Below are positions 5,944-14,025 of a stretch of DNA of 38,133 nt, one piece after another. The notes beneath the pieces are model-generated. The model saw only the letters and a program-made list of their open reading frames with translations. It did no database searches and had not been told where the DNA came from. Source of the DNA: an uncultured Selenomonadaceae bacterium (GTDB lineage: Bacteria > Bacillota > Negativicutes > Selenomonadales > Selenomonadaceae); assembly GCA_905234705.1 (NCBI GenBank), contig CAJOIB010000042.1, positions 1 to 38,133 on the forward strand, read 5' to 3'. Made by a program: the position numbers and the translations under genes. Position 1 is the first letter of the stretch. Every line of letters begins with the position of its first letter.

Positions 5944-7573
5944 ATGATTCAGTTAGACAAAGTTACTAAATTTTATGGCGAGCGGCTGATTTTTTCTGAC
6001 GTTAGTTTTAAGATTGTGGACGGCGAAAAAGTCGGTATCGTTGGCAAAAACGGCGCGGGCAAATCGACGCTGATTAAAATTATGATGGGCGCTGAAGAAT
6101 TTGACGCGGGCAATATCAGCGGGCTTCGCGCAGAAGATATTGGTTACGCTGAGCAGATTCCGCAGTTCAAAAAATCTACGCTGCTTGCCGAAATGTTGAG
6201 CATTGGCGTTGAAGAATTTCAAGCTAAGAAAATTTTATTCGGCTTAGGTTTCAGCGAATTTGAATTGACGAAAAATCCGAATGAATTTAGCGGCGGCGAA
6301 ACTGCGAAAGCTGGATGAGCCGCGGATTTTGATTTTGGACGAGCCGACCAATCACCTTGACATTTACGCGATTGATTTTCTCGAAGATTTTTTGAAGAAT
6401 TATCGCTACACGGTTATAACGGTTACGCACGACCGGCATTTTCTGCAGAATTGCGTTGATAAGATTATCGATATGGAAAATGGCAAGGCGACGGTTTACG
6501 CGGCGAATTACGAAAAATTTATTCAGCTTAAGCAAGAGCGGCGCGAATACGAATTGAAGGCGTACGAAAAACAGCAGGAAGAAATTGCTAAGCTTGAAGA
6601 ATTTGTCCGCCGAAATAAAGTCCGCGCTTCCACGGCTAAACGCGCGCGCAGTCGTCAGATTAAGCTGGACAGAATGGAGCGCCTGGAAAAGCCGCCGTCT
6701 AATGATTTTGTCAAAGTCAAACTGGCTGACGCCGCCGAATCCGCTAACCGCGTGCTGATTCTCGACAATATCAATTTCAAAAACATTATCAAGAATTTCA
6801 GCGCCGAAATTTTCAAGGGCGAAAAAGTTGGTTTAATCGGCAGGAACGGCATTGGCAAATCGACGCTGTTAAAAATTATCGTGGGCGAATTACGGGCTGG
6901 CAGCGGCAATATCAAAATCGGCAACCGCGTTAAAATCGGCTATCTTTCGCAGGGACACGAAGAACTCAATGAAAATGCGACGGCGATTGAGGAACTTGTT
7001 AATTGTTTTAATTTGACATTGGAGCGGGCTCGCGCAGAATTGGCTAAACTTGATTTATTCGCGCAGGTTGTAGAAAAGCCGATAGCCGATATGTCGGGCG
7101 GCGAAAAAACGCGCGTAGCATTAGCAAAACTGATTTTAACCGGCGCAAATTTTTTAATCTTGGACGAACCGACGAACCATTTGGATTTACCGGCGCGCGA
7201 GGCGATTGAAGCGGCACTGCGCGAATTTGACGGCACAATTTTAATCGTCACGCACGACAGATATTTATTGGACGCAGTAACCAGTCGCGTCCTCGAATTT
7301 GAAGATAAGCCGGAAATTCCTAAACAGGAAAAAATTTCTAAGCCGAAAACTGAAAAACCTTCACAGCCGCCCAAATCCAAATCGCAGGAAAAATCGGTAC
7401 AACAGCTTGAAAAACTTGAAGCGCAAATCAAAATGGCGGAAATGGAATTGAAAATGATTGAGCGCGAAATAAACGCGGCAGTCGAACCGGCGAAATTGGC
7501 GGAATTGGCGGCGGCTCACGAATTGAAATTGCAGGAAATTGACGAATTGTACACGGCGTTCGTCGAAGAATAG
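5944..7573 (+). pseudogene. ABC-F family ATPase, frameshifted in the first nucleotide-binding domain
   Basis: One ABC-F gene is split into two frames. The first part (5944 to about 6300) carries Walker A GKNGAGKST and the start of the signature SGGE. The second part, read in frame from about 6300, carries ILILDEPTNHLD, a linker, the second Walker A GRNGIGKST, signature SGGEKTRVALAKL, Walker B and a charged coiled-coil tail. At the joint, SGGE passes straight to KLRKLDEP, although domain 2 has SGGEKTRVALAKL. The missing KTRVALA plus the frame change fits a 23-nt deletion between two GCGAAA copies. The separate ORF at 6281 has no ribosome-binding site and no Walker A for domain 1. ABC-F proteins act on ribosomes rather than in transport. 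As written it is non-functional. Confidence 0.85.
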
Positions 7574-7584
7574 GGGTGATTGAT

Positions 7585-8541
7585 ATGAAAATCTCGCGCA
7601 GAAATTTTATTAAAATGGCAGGCGTGACGGCGGCTGGTGCGGCGCTTTATAATTTTGGCGGATTTGGCAGTGCGGCGGCTGACGGCGAAAAATCCGCGGT
7701 TTATTTCACAAAACAAATTGACGCCGAGCATTTGATTCAGCTGTACAAAAAAATTAACGGCGAAATCAGCGGCAAAGTGGCGATTAAATTGCACACCGGC
7801 GAGCCGCATGGTCCAAATATTTTACCGCGTGATATGGTTCAGAAATTCCAGGCGCAAATTCCGAACAGCACGATTATTGAGGCGAACACGGCTTACGGCG
7901 GCGCGCGCTCAAGTACTGCCAGCCACAAACAGACGCTGAAAACCAACGGCTGGACTTTTTGCCCTGTCGATATTATTGACGAAGACGGCGACGCTGATTA
8001 TCCGGTGAATGGCGGTTTCCATTTGAAAAAAGTTGCTGTGGGCGCGCATTTGAATAATTACGATTCGCTGATAGTTTTGACGCATTTTAAAGGTCACGCA
8101 ATGGGCGGATTTGGCGGCAGTTTGAAAAATATTGCTATTGGCTGTGCGAGCGGCAAAGTTGGCAAGCGCGAAGTTCACGGCATTGTCGATTATGGGCGCT
8201 GGGTTACTGGCGGTGTGTTTATGGAATTGATGGCTGACAGCGGCAAGGCGATTTGCGATCATTTCGGCAAAAAAATTATTTTTATAAATGTAATGCGGCG
8301 AATGAGCGTGGATTGCGACTGCGCGGGAACTTCAGCTGCCGAGCCGACTATGAAAGACATTGGAATTGCGGCGTCGACAGATATTCTCGCAGTGGATCAA
8401 GCGTGCGTGGATATGGTTTACGCCGCGCCGGACGGCAAAGATTTGATTAATCGCATTGAGAGCCGCGAAGGTTTGCGCCAATTAACGGCTATGAAAGAAC
8501 TTGGTATGGGCAACAATCATTACGATTTAATTAATATTTGA
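7585..8541 (+). CDS. DUF362 domain protein with twin-arginine signal
   Basis: A protein of about 318 residues. The N-terminus MKISRRNFIKMAGVTAAGAA is a Tat-type signal (SRRxFIK) followed by a hydrophobic stretch, so export in folded form is likely. The body matches DUF362: KVAIKLHTGEP, the NTAYGG region, VLTHFKGHAMGGFGGSLKNIAIGCASGKVGK and DQACVDMV near the C-terminus. Unlike many DUF362 proteins it has no CxxCxxCxxxC ferredoxin module. The ORF track starts at GTG 7576. I prefer ATG 7585, with AGGGGTG six bases before it, which puts the RR motif where a signal needs it. It begins a three-gene unit with the flavodoxin lipoprotein, which suggests an extracytoplasmic redox role (inference). Confidence 0.85.
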   Translation: MKISRRNFIKMAGVTAAGAALYNFGGFGSAAADGEKSAVYFTKQIDAEHLIQLYKKINGEISGKVAIKLHTGEPHGPNILPRDMVQKFQAQIPNSTIIEANTAYGGARSSTASHKQTLKTNGWTFCPVDIIDEDGDADYPVNGGFHLKKVAVGAHLNNYDSLIVLTHFKGHAMGGFGGSLKNIAIGCASGKVGKREVHGIVDYGRWVTGGVFMELMADSGKAICDHFGKKIIFINVMRRMSVDCDCAGTSAAEPTMKDIGIAASTDILAVDQACVDMVYAAPDGKDLINRIESREGLRQLTAMKELGMGNNHYDLINI

Positions 8542-8551
8542 GGTGATTTTT

Positions 8552-9211
8552 TTGAAAAAATTTTTAGTAATGGCGGTAACGCTATTGATGATGGTTTTAA
8601 TGGCAGGTTGCGGCAACAAAGTTGAAACTACTGCTGAAACTCCGCCTGAACCTGCGGTAGATGTGGGTGAACAGCCGCCCGCTGAACCTTCAAAAATTTT
8701 AGTGGCGTATTTTTCGCGTCCTGGCGATAATTATGAAGTTGGCGTAATTGCAAAGGGCAACACTGAGATTGTCGCCGAAATGATTAAGGACAAAACCGGC
8801 GCTGATATGTTTGAAATTGTGCCGGTGAATCCTTATCCGGAAGATTACCGCGCTTGTACCGAAGTTGCCAAACAGGAGCAAACTGAAAATCTGCGTCCGG
8901 CGATTATCAGCTTAGTTGAGAATATTGAGCAGTACGATACAATTTTCTTGGGCTATCCGATTTGGTGGAGCGATTTTCCGATGGCGGTTTATACATTTGT
9001 TGAGAATCAGCCTGGTTTGAGCGGCAAGACGATTATTCCGTTTTGCACTTCCGCTGGCGATTATATGACTGGCAAAGAGGCGAGTATTCCCGAAATTTCA
9101 AGGGGCGCGAATGTGCGTGAAGGCATTGGAATTAAAGGCAAGCGTTGTCAAGATGAGCCCGACCAAGTTCGTGAGCAAGTCAACGCCTGGCTTACCGGCT
9201 TAGGCTATTAA
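8552..9211 (+). CDS. Flavodoxin-fold lipoprotein
   Basis: About 219 residues. MKKFLVMAVTLLMMVLMAGC is a lipoprotein signal with lipobox LMAG|C at residue 20, followed by a Pro/Glu-rich linker. From about residue 49 it reads ILVAYFSRPGDNYE, then GNTEIVAEMI, and later FLGYPIWWSDFP and PFCTSAGDYM, the FMN-binding loops of the flavodoxin_4-like family. A membrane-anchored extracellular flavodoxin is expected. I choose TTG 8552 over GTG 8543, because GAGGTGA would overlap the latter and is well spaced to the former. It lies between the DUF362 gene and the acyltransferase. Confidence 0.88.
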   Translation: MKKFLVMAVTLLMMVLMAGCGNKVETTAETPPEPAVDVGEQPPAEPSKILVAYFSRPGDNYEVGVIAKGNTEIVAEMIKDKTGADMFEIVPVNPYPEDYRACTEVAKQEQTENLRPAIISLVENIEQYDTIFLGYPIWWSDFPMAVYTFVENQPGLSGKTIIPFCTSAGDYMTGKEASIPEISRGANVREGIGIKGKRCQDEPDQVREQVNAWLTGLGY

Positions 9212-9212
9212 T

Positions 9213-9845
9213 ATGAGCGCCTATAAAATTATCGACGAAAATAATTGGGCGCGCGCCGCTCATTGCAAGATTTTCAGAAATTATGTTGAGCCTGCGTTTT
9301 GCGTGACGTTTGAAGTCGACGTTAAAAATTTTCTCGCGCAGATTAAAAATCGCGGCTTGTCCTTTACGCTGTCGATGATTTACGCTGTTTGTAAATGCGC
9401 CAATGAGATTGAAAATTTCAGATACAGATTTTTAAATGAGCAAATTGTTTTGTTTGAAAAAATCGATACCGCGTTTACGTGGCTTGATGAAAATTCGGAA
9501 CTCTTCAAGGTCGTCAATGTTCCAATGTGCGATAATCTTGAAAATTATGTTGAAATGGCGAAACAGGCGATAAAAAATCAGCGCGAATATTTTACTGCGC
9601 CGCTGGGCAATGATGTTTTTCAATGTTCGCCGCTGCCTTTTCTGACGTACACGCACATATCGCACACCATTTCCGGCAACAAGGCTAATGCGACGCCGCT
9701 TTTTGATTGGGGCAAATATCGCGCAGTTGGCAATAAACTTTTGATGCCGCTTTCCGTGCAAGTTCATCATTCTTTTGTCGATGGTCTGCACATTGGCAGA
9801 TTCGTTGATAAATTGCAGAATTATTTAGACAGCAAAGTAGTTTGA
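9213..9845 (+). CDS. Chloramphenicol acetyltransferase-like (CatA fold) protein
   Basis: A 210-residue protein of the trimeric CAT family, which moves an acetyl group from acetyl-CoA to a hydroxyl. The catalytic motif HHSFVDGLHIGRF near residues 187-199 keeps the active-site His and the structural Asp. The N-terminal half (FCVTFEVDVKNF, then SFTLSMIYAVCKCANEI) follows the family. Many chromosomal CAT-like proteins do not confer resistance. The association here with a secreted flavodoxin and DUF362 gives no hint of an antibiotic cassette, and there are no mobile-element marks. It starts one base after the previous stop and ends at a good terminator. Confidence 0.88.
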   Translation: MSAYKIIDENNWARAAHCKIFRNYVEPAFCVTFEVDVKNFLAQIKNRGLSFTLSMIYAVCKCANEIENFRYRFLNEQIVLFEKIDTAFTWLDENSELFKVVNVPMCDNLENYVEMAKQAIKNQREYFTAPLGNDVFQCSPLPFLTYTHISHTISGNKANATPLFDWGKYRAVGNKLLMPLSVQVHHSFVDGLHIGRFVDKLQNYLDSKVV

Positions 9846-9858
9846 AAAATTTTTGTGG

Positions 9859-9884
9859 CGTCGGAAATAATCCGGCGTTTTTTT
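9859..9884 (+). terminator. Intrinsic terminator after the CatA-like gene
   Basis: CGTCGGA-AATAA-TCCGGCG forms a 7-bp stem with one T:G pair, followed by TTTTTTT. It closes the 7585-9845 unit. Confidence 0.88.
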
Positions 9885-9930
9885 ATTGCCAAGGTTGCCG
9901 ATTTGATTTATTATTGACGCGGTGATTTTT

Positions 9931-11526
9931 ATGATTTCGGATTGGGTGAAATTGGCGGACAAATTTGCTGAAGACGGCGACGCAGAATCTATGTTCGGCG
10001 CGGCAAATGAGATTTTTGAACTGGATAAAAATTCTGCGGAAGGCTACGCGATTTTGGCGGAAGCTAATTTGTATTTGGGCGATTTAGAGGCGGCTGAAAA
10101 ATTCGCGCGTCTGGCTGATAATTTGCGCAGCAGATTAATTTTGGGCGGAATTGCGGCTGAAAATTTCAATCTGGCTGAGGAATTTAAAATTTTAAATGCA
10201 GTGATAAATGACGCGCGGGAAATTCACGCTGATAAAATTTTGTACAAAGCGCTAATTTTTATGACGAATGGCTTATATTTGGCGGGCGATGCGAAAACTG
10301 CCGCTGAATATCTGCGCGAAGCTAGCACTTTAACTGAAAATGTCGAACGCGCCGCTGAACTTTACTCTAAGCATTTGTTTTTCAAAAATTACAATGAGCC
10401 GGTTCAAAAATCCGTCGCGCAGGACTTCAATAAATTTTTCGCCAATATCCAGCCTTACACTTACAAAAAAAATTATTCTCACAAAAAAATTCGCATTGGC
10501 TACATTTCGCCGGATTTTCGCCAGCACGCCGTTGCCAATTTTATTCTGCCGCTAATCCGAAATTTCGACGCTGAAAAATTTTCTGTGACGTGCTATCAGA
10601 CCGGCAAGAGCGATTTTGTCACGGCTAAATTGCAGTCCAAAAAAATTCATTGGCGTAACCTGCAAAATCTTGACGCCGCCACTTCTGCGCGAATAATTTT
10701 TGAAGATGCGATTGATATTCTTGTCGATTTGTCTGGGCACAGCCAAAATAGTTGCCTGCCGATTCTTGCCTACAAGCCCGCGCCCATTCAAATTGTCGCG
10801 CTTGGTTATACTTCGACCACCGGCTTAAATGCAGTTGATTATTTTCTGTCCGATAAAATTTCCGGCGGCGGCGAGTTCACTGAAAAAATTTTACAGTTGG
10901 ACGGTTGCCATTTGTGCTACGCGCCGATTTTGAAAATGCCCGCCATTAATCACGTTGAAAATAATTGCGTAACTTTCGGCAGTTTCAATAATTTTGCTAA
11001 AGTTACTGACGCCGTGCTCGAACTTTGGCTGAAAATCCTTCGCGCAGTGCCAAATTCCAGGCTCATTCTCAAAAATAAAACTTGCAGCATTGAAAGCGGG
11101 CGTGAAATTATTCTTCGCCGCATGAAAGATTTTCCGCGCGACCGAATTGAATTGCGCCCCTACAGCAAAGATTATCTCGCGCAGTACAACGAAATTGATA
11201 TTGCGCTGGATACTTTCCCTTACAATGGCGGCTTGACGACTTGCGAGGCGCTTTATATGGGCGTACCGGTAATTACTTTGCGCGGGAATTATCACGGCTC
11301 TAATTTTGGCGCGTCGATTTTGACTGCCGCCGGTTTACCCGAACTCATTGCTGAAAATCCGGACGATTACATAAAAAAAGCCGTCGAACTCAGTCAGCGG
11401 CATTCCGATTATCATAAAAATCTGCGCGAGCGGCTTAAAAATTCTGCGTTGATGGACGGTAGAAAATATCTGCGCGAACTTGAAAAAATTTATTGCGAGG
11501 TCTATAAACTAAAATGGAACGCCTGA
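9931..11526 (+). CDS. SPINDLY/OGT-type O-linked N-acetylglucosamine transferase family protein (GT41)
   Basis: About 531 residues. Residues 1 to about 170 are helical TPR-like repeats (DGDAESMFGAANEIFELDKNS, then GYAILAEANLYLGDLEAAEKFARL). The C-terminal part carries the GT41 motifs: GYISPDFRQHAVANF near 190, PAPIQIVALGYTSTTGLNAVDYFLSD near 290, FGSFNNFAKVTDAVLELW near 350 and DTFPYNGGLTTCEALYMGVP near 430. Such enzymes glycosylate Ser/Thr of cytoplasmic proteins; in Negativicutes and other Gram-negatives they often act on flagellins or adhesins. The acceptor is not in this window. I prefer ATG 9931 with GGTGA upstream, over GTG 9922. It stands alone between a terminator and an oppositely oriented tRNA. 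Confidence 0.9.
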   Translation: MISDWVKLADKFAEDGDAESMFGAANEIFELDKNSAEGYAILAEANLYLGDLEAAEKFARLADNLRSRLILGGIAAENFNLAEEFKILNAVINDAREIHADKILYKALIFMTNGLYLAGDAKTAAEYLREASTLTENVERAAELYSKHLFFKNYNEPVQKSVAQDFNKFFANIQPYTYKKNYSHKKIRIGYISPDFRQHAVANFILPLIRNFDAEKFSVTCYQTGKSDFVTAKLQSKKIHWRNLQNLDAATSARIIFEDAIDILVDLSGHSQNSCLPILAYKPAPIQIVALGYTSTTGLNAVDYFLSDKISGGGEFTEKILQLDGCHLCYAPILKMPAINHVENNCVTFGSFNNFAKVTDAVLELWLKILRAVPNSRLILKNKTCSIESGREIILRRMKDFPRDRIELRPYSKDYLAQYNEIDIALDTFPYNGGLTTCEALYMGVPVITLRGNYHGSNFGASILTAAGLPELIAENPDDYIKKAVELSQRHSDYHKNLRERLKNSALMDGRKYLRELEKIYCEVYKLKWNA

Positions 11527-11564
11527 ATCGACGTTCCTTGTGCGATAAGTGCGCTATGTAAAAG

Positions 11565-11649
11565 TGGTGCGGATGAAGGGATTTGAACCCTTACTCCCAA
11601 AGGAACTGGATTCTAAGTCCAGCGCGTCTGCCAATTCCGCCACATCCGC
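11565..11649 (-). tRNA. tRNA-Leu (anticodon UAG)
   Basis: On the minus strand the acceptor GCGGATG pairs with CATCCGC, followed by A and an encoded CCA. The D-arm region is GGCGGAATTGGCAGACGC. The anticodon arm CTGGA-CTTAGAA-TCCAG gives anticodon TAG. The long variable arm (TTCCTTTGGGAG) marks it as class II. The T arm is AAGGG-TTCAAAT-CCCTT. It reads CUN leucine codons. Confidence 0.96.
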
Positions 11650-11660
11650 TACTCATAAGT

Positions 11661-11687
11661 TTTATATTGTATATAAATAAAAGTCAA
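11661..11687 (-). promoter_or_regulatory. Candidate promoter for tRNA-Leu
   Basis: On the minus strand TTGACT (complement of 11682-11687) is followed by TATAAA (complement of 11661-11666) with a short 15-base spacer. The likely start point is a few bases before the tRNA 5' end. The same A/T-rich stretch lies upstream of the plus-strand deacetylase gene, so it could be a shared divergent region. Confidence 0.5.
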
Positions 11688-11706
11688 TGTAAACGGAGTG
11701 ATAATT

Positions 11707-12462
11707 TTGCGTTTTATTGGCGTAATTTTTTTTGCCGCCGCGATTTTTATTTTTATGACGCCCGCGCCGGAAGGTTTTCCGATTTTGGAATATCATACAA
11801 TCACAAATCACCCCGACCCAAGCTCCGAAATTTACAACGTACCGCCCGCTGAATTTTCCGCCCAGCTTGATTATCTGCAAGAAAACGGTTATACTACGAT
11901 AACTTTGAAGGATTACGCACGCGCGCGCCGCTTCGGTGAGCCTTTGCCCGATAAGCCGATTATTTTAACTTTCGACGACGGTTATGCCGATAATTATGAC
12001 GAAATGCTCCCAATTCTTGAGGCGCACGGTATGAAGGCTGTAGTTTTCGTCATCACAAATGAGATTGGCAAGAGCGGCTATCTGTCAATGTGGCAGCTTA
12101 AAGATATGCAACGGCGCGGCGTCGAAATTGGCTCACATACCGCTGACCATTTGCCGCTAATTACTTTGAGCGACGAATTTTTGATTAATCAGATTCGCCT
12201 GTCGAAGATTTTTTTGGAATGGAGCGGGATTGAGCCGGTGGCGAGTATGTCTTATCCAAACGGCGTCTACAATTCACAGATTATTGAAATGCTCGCGAAG
12301 GAAAATTATTTAGCGGCGGTAACCGGCGAGGCGGGCTTGAATACGCTTGAAACAGATCCGTATAGATTGCGGCGCGTTCATATCCGTAAGCCGCATTTTG
12401 GCGTCTATGAATTTCGTTGGCGGCTTATGAAGGCTGAAATTTTCGCAAAGTTGAAAGGTTGA
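11707..12462 (+). CDS. Polysaccharide deacetylase (NodB homology domain), membrane-anchored or secreted
   Basis: About 251 residues. A short N-terminal hydrophobic segment (RFIGVIFFAAAIFIFM) is followed by ILEYHTI and the NodB motifs: TFDDGYADNYDEMLP (catalytic Asp and metal Asp near residue 90), SHTADH (the two metal His, near 145) and SYPNG. It removes N- or O-acetyl groups from cell-surface glycans. Peptidoglycan is a candidate substrate, especially as nagA ends this operon. TTG 11707 is preferred over GTG 11698, because GGAGTGA is then well placed. First gene of a five-gene unit. Confidence 0.9.
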   Translation: MRFIGVIFFAAAIFIFMTPAPEGFPILEYHTITNHPDPSSEIYNVPPAEFSAQLDYLQENGYTTITLKDYARARRFGEPLPDKPIILTFDDGYADNYDEMLPILEAHGMKAVVFVITNEIGKSGYLSMWQLKDMQRRGVEIGSHTADHLPLITLSDEFLINQIRLSKIFLEWSGIEPVASMSYPNGVYNSQIIEMLAKENYLAAVTGEAGLNTLETDPYRLRRVHIRKPHFGVYEFRWRLMKAEIFAKLKG

Positions 12463-12468
12463 CAGATA

Positions 12469-13569
12469 TTGAATTGGGCAAAAAAATTATTCGTAACGGC
12501 GATAACGCTGGTAACTTCAATCACGGCGCTACCTGTATTCGCGAAACCGTTTGAATCCGAAATTATGCACAGGCTGCCCGTTGAAGTCGAAGATACCGGC
12601 GGGACGCTGATTTTTTCTGACAGCCCCGAATACGTCACGCGGGACGGCATTTTGTACACCGACACCGTTAAGGGCGACGCGCGGATTCTGTTTTATCATC
12701 TGAATAATACCGGCGTTCCGAAAAAAATTGCTGTGGTTGTCGAAAATATTTCCGGCGGCAATAACACGATTGAAATCACGCGCGGCGGTTTTTCTGCGCC
12801 CAGCGATAATTTTTTGTGGGTCGGCAAGGAAACTCAGCTGAAGTATATGAAAAATCGTTTCCACGACACAATTCGCTTTCTCAAAAACGGGCGCAAACTT
12901 TTTCAGCAAAAAATGGACAGGACGATTATTCAGCCAGGGCATTTGGTTTACGGCGTGTACGACTTCAAAACCAGCGCGCCGGTTAGAATTTTCGTGCTTA
13001 TGTATCCTGTGAATGTCAATCCGCTCGAATTTATCAATGACGCCGAGATTTTGCCGAAAGACGAATATCAACTGCGCGGCACTTTTAAAAATATGAATCG
13101 CGTTATCAGTTTGAAAGGTGAGTACAATCCGGAGACTGACGGTATCGGCTACGTTTTGATTGGTGACGACGCGACCGATTTATTTAGGCGAGGCATTGAC
13201 GCAACCGACGGCTCTGAAACTGTCAACGTTGGCAATTACGGTATCAATTACATTTTGAATTTTAATACGAAGGCTGATACGCGATTTTGCTTGAGCCCGC
13301 TCGGCGGCACTTACGCGGGCGCGATGAGTTTTTACTACAACAAAAAACGCGGTACGATTTTGACGCCGCGCAGTAAACTTTATTTTGGCGATAAAACGCC
13401 GTCCGAGCCCGAAGAAGTTGCACGTGAGCGCGAAAAGGGCACGGCTTTTTGGACGAATTTTTTAGAAATTAGCGAATTGGGAAAATACAACGGCGAAGTG
13501 CGCTTTGAATATTCGCCGCCTGGCGCTTCAAATTTGCCGGTTCATATTGTTTTGATGCCTACCGATTGA
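12469..13569 (+). CDS. Secreted protein of unknown function
   Basis: 366 residues starting with TTG. MNWAKKLFVTAITLVTSITALPVFA is a clear signal peptide, with cleavage after AFA-like VFA near residue 25. The mature part looks beta-rich (VVVENISGGNNTIEITRGG, then HIVLMPTD at the end) with no cysteine-rich or catalytic motif that I recognise. I do not know the family. The gap from the deacetylase stop is 6 bases and the next start follows after 12, so it is in the same transcript. A role at the cell surface next to the deacetylase is an inference from position and signal only. Confidence 0.75.
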   Translation: MNWAKKLFVTAITLVTSITALPVFAKPFESEIMHRLPVEVEDTGGTLIFSDSPEYVTRDGILYTDTVKGDARILFYHLNNTGVPKKIAVVVENISGGNNTIEITRGGFSAPSDNFLWVGKETQLKYMKNRFHDTIRFLKNGRKLFQQKMDRTIIQPGHLVYGVYDFKTSAPVRIFVLMYPVNVNPLEFINDAEILPKDEYQLRGTFKNMNRVISLKGEYNPETDGIGYVLIGDDATDLFRRGIDATDGSETVNVGNYGINYILNFNTKADTRFCLSPLGGTYAGAMSFYYNKKRGTILTPRSKLYFGDKTPSEPEEVAREREKGTAFWTNFLEISELGKYNGEVRFEYSPPGASNLPVHIVLMPTD

Positions 13570-13581
13570 GAGGTGTTTTCT

Positions 13582-14025
13582 TTGAAAATTTTGGCGCGTC
13601 AACTGACGTTGGACTTATACAACTGCAACGAAAAGAAATTAACCGATTTAGACGCCGTTAAAGCGGCGCTACGGGGGGTTTTCGGCACTGAGCCAAGTAT
13701 TATGTCTACCGCCCTCGACAATGAGCACTACGCCCTTGTAGGCGCGTTTAAAGAGGGACACGTTGCCATTCACATTTACTTTGCCTTTCGATACGTCTCG
13801 GTGGATATTTTTACTTGCCACGAGAGCGAAGAATCCGAGGAACTTTCCAAAGTTTTGAGCAAATATTTTCAGCCCGAAAAAACTAAGTCCACATTTCTGA
13901 AACGCGGCGATTTCGGCTTGGAAAAAGACATTATGCCAAAAATTATTACGCGCGTTGCGCCGCTCCGGAAAGTTCGCAATGTCAGCGCAAGAGTTGTTAA
14001 AACACTGATTCGGAGGGGCAATTAA
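13582..14025 (+). CDS. S-adenosylmethionine decarboxylase (SpeD) homologue without the pyruvoyl-forming serine
   Basis: 147 residues. The fold follows class 1b SpeD: MKILARQLTLDLYNC at the start, HVAIHIYFAFRYVSVDIFTC in the middle. Aligned by eye with Thermotoga SpeD, the donor His68 and Cys83 correspond to His64 and Cys79 here, but the ESH processing site is E58-G59-H60. Ser, the source of the pyruvoyl group and the self-cleavage point, is Gly. The WPE that follows IHT is also replaced. It should therefore neither self-cleave nor decarboxylate SAM in the usual way. It may be a ligand-binding or regulatory homologue. TTG 13582, with GAGAGGTG upstream, is preferred to GTG 13573. Its stop codon is directly followed by the ATG of the CobT fusion, so the two are probably translationally coupled. 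Confidence 0.82.
   Translation: MKILARQLTLDLYNCNEKKLTDLDAVKAALRGVFGTEPSIMSTALDNEHYALVGAFKEGHVAIHIYFAFRYVSVDIFTCHESEESEELSKVLSKYFQPEKTKSTFLKRGDFGLEKDIMPKIITRVAPLRKVRNVSARVVKTLIRRGN

Noticed and set aside
6281-7573. Independent 430-residue ABC protein starting at 6281
   Set aside because: It starts without Walker A and without a ribosome-binding site; it is the downstream part of the frameshifted ABC-F gene.
9213-9845. Acquired chloramphenicol resistance cassette
   Set aside because: No transposase, inverted repeats or integron elements; composition and start signals match the neighbours; CAT-like chromosomal acyltransferases are common.
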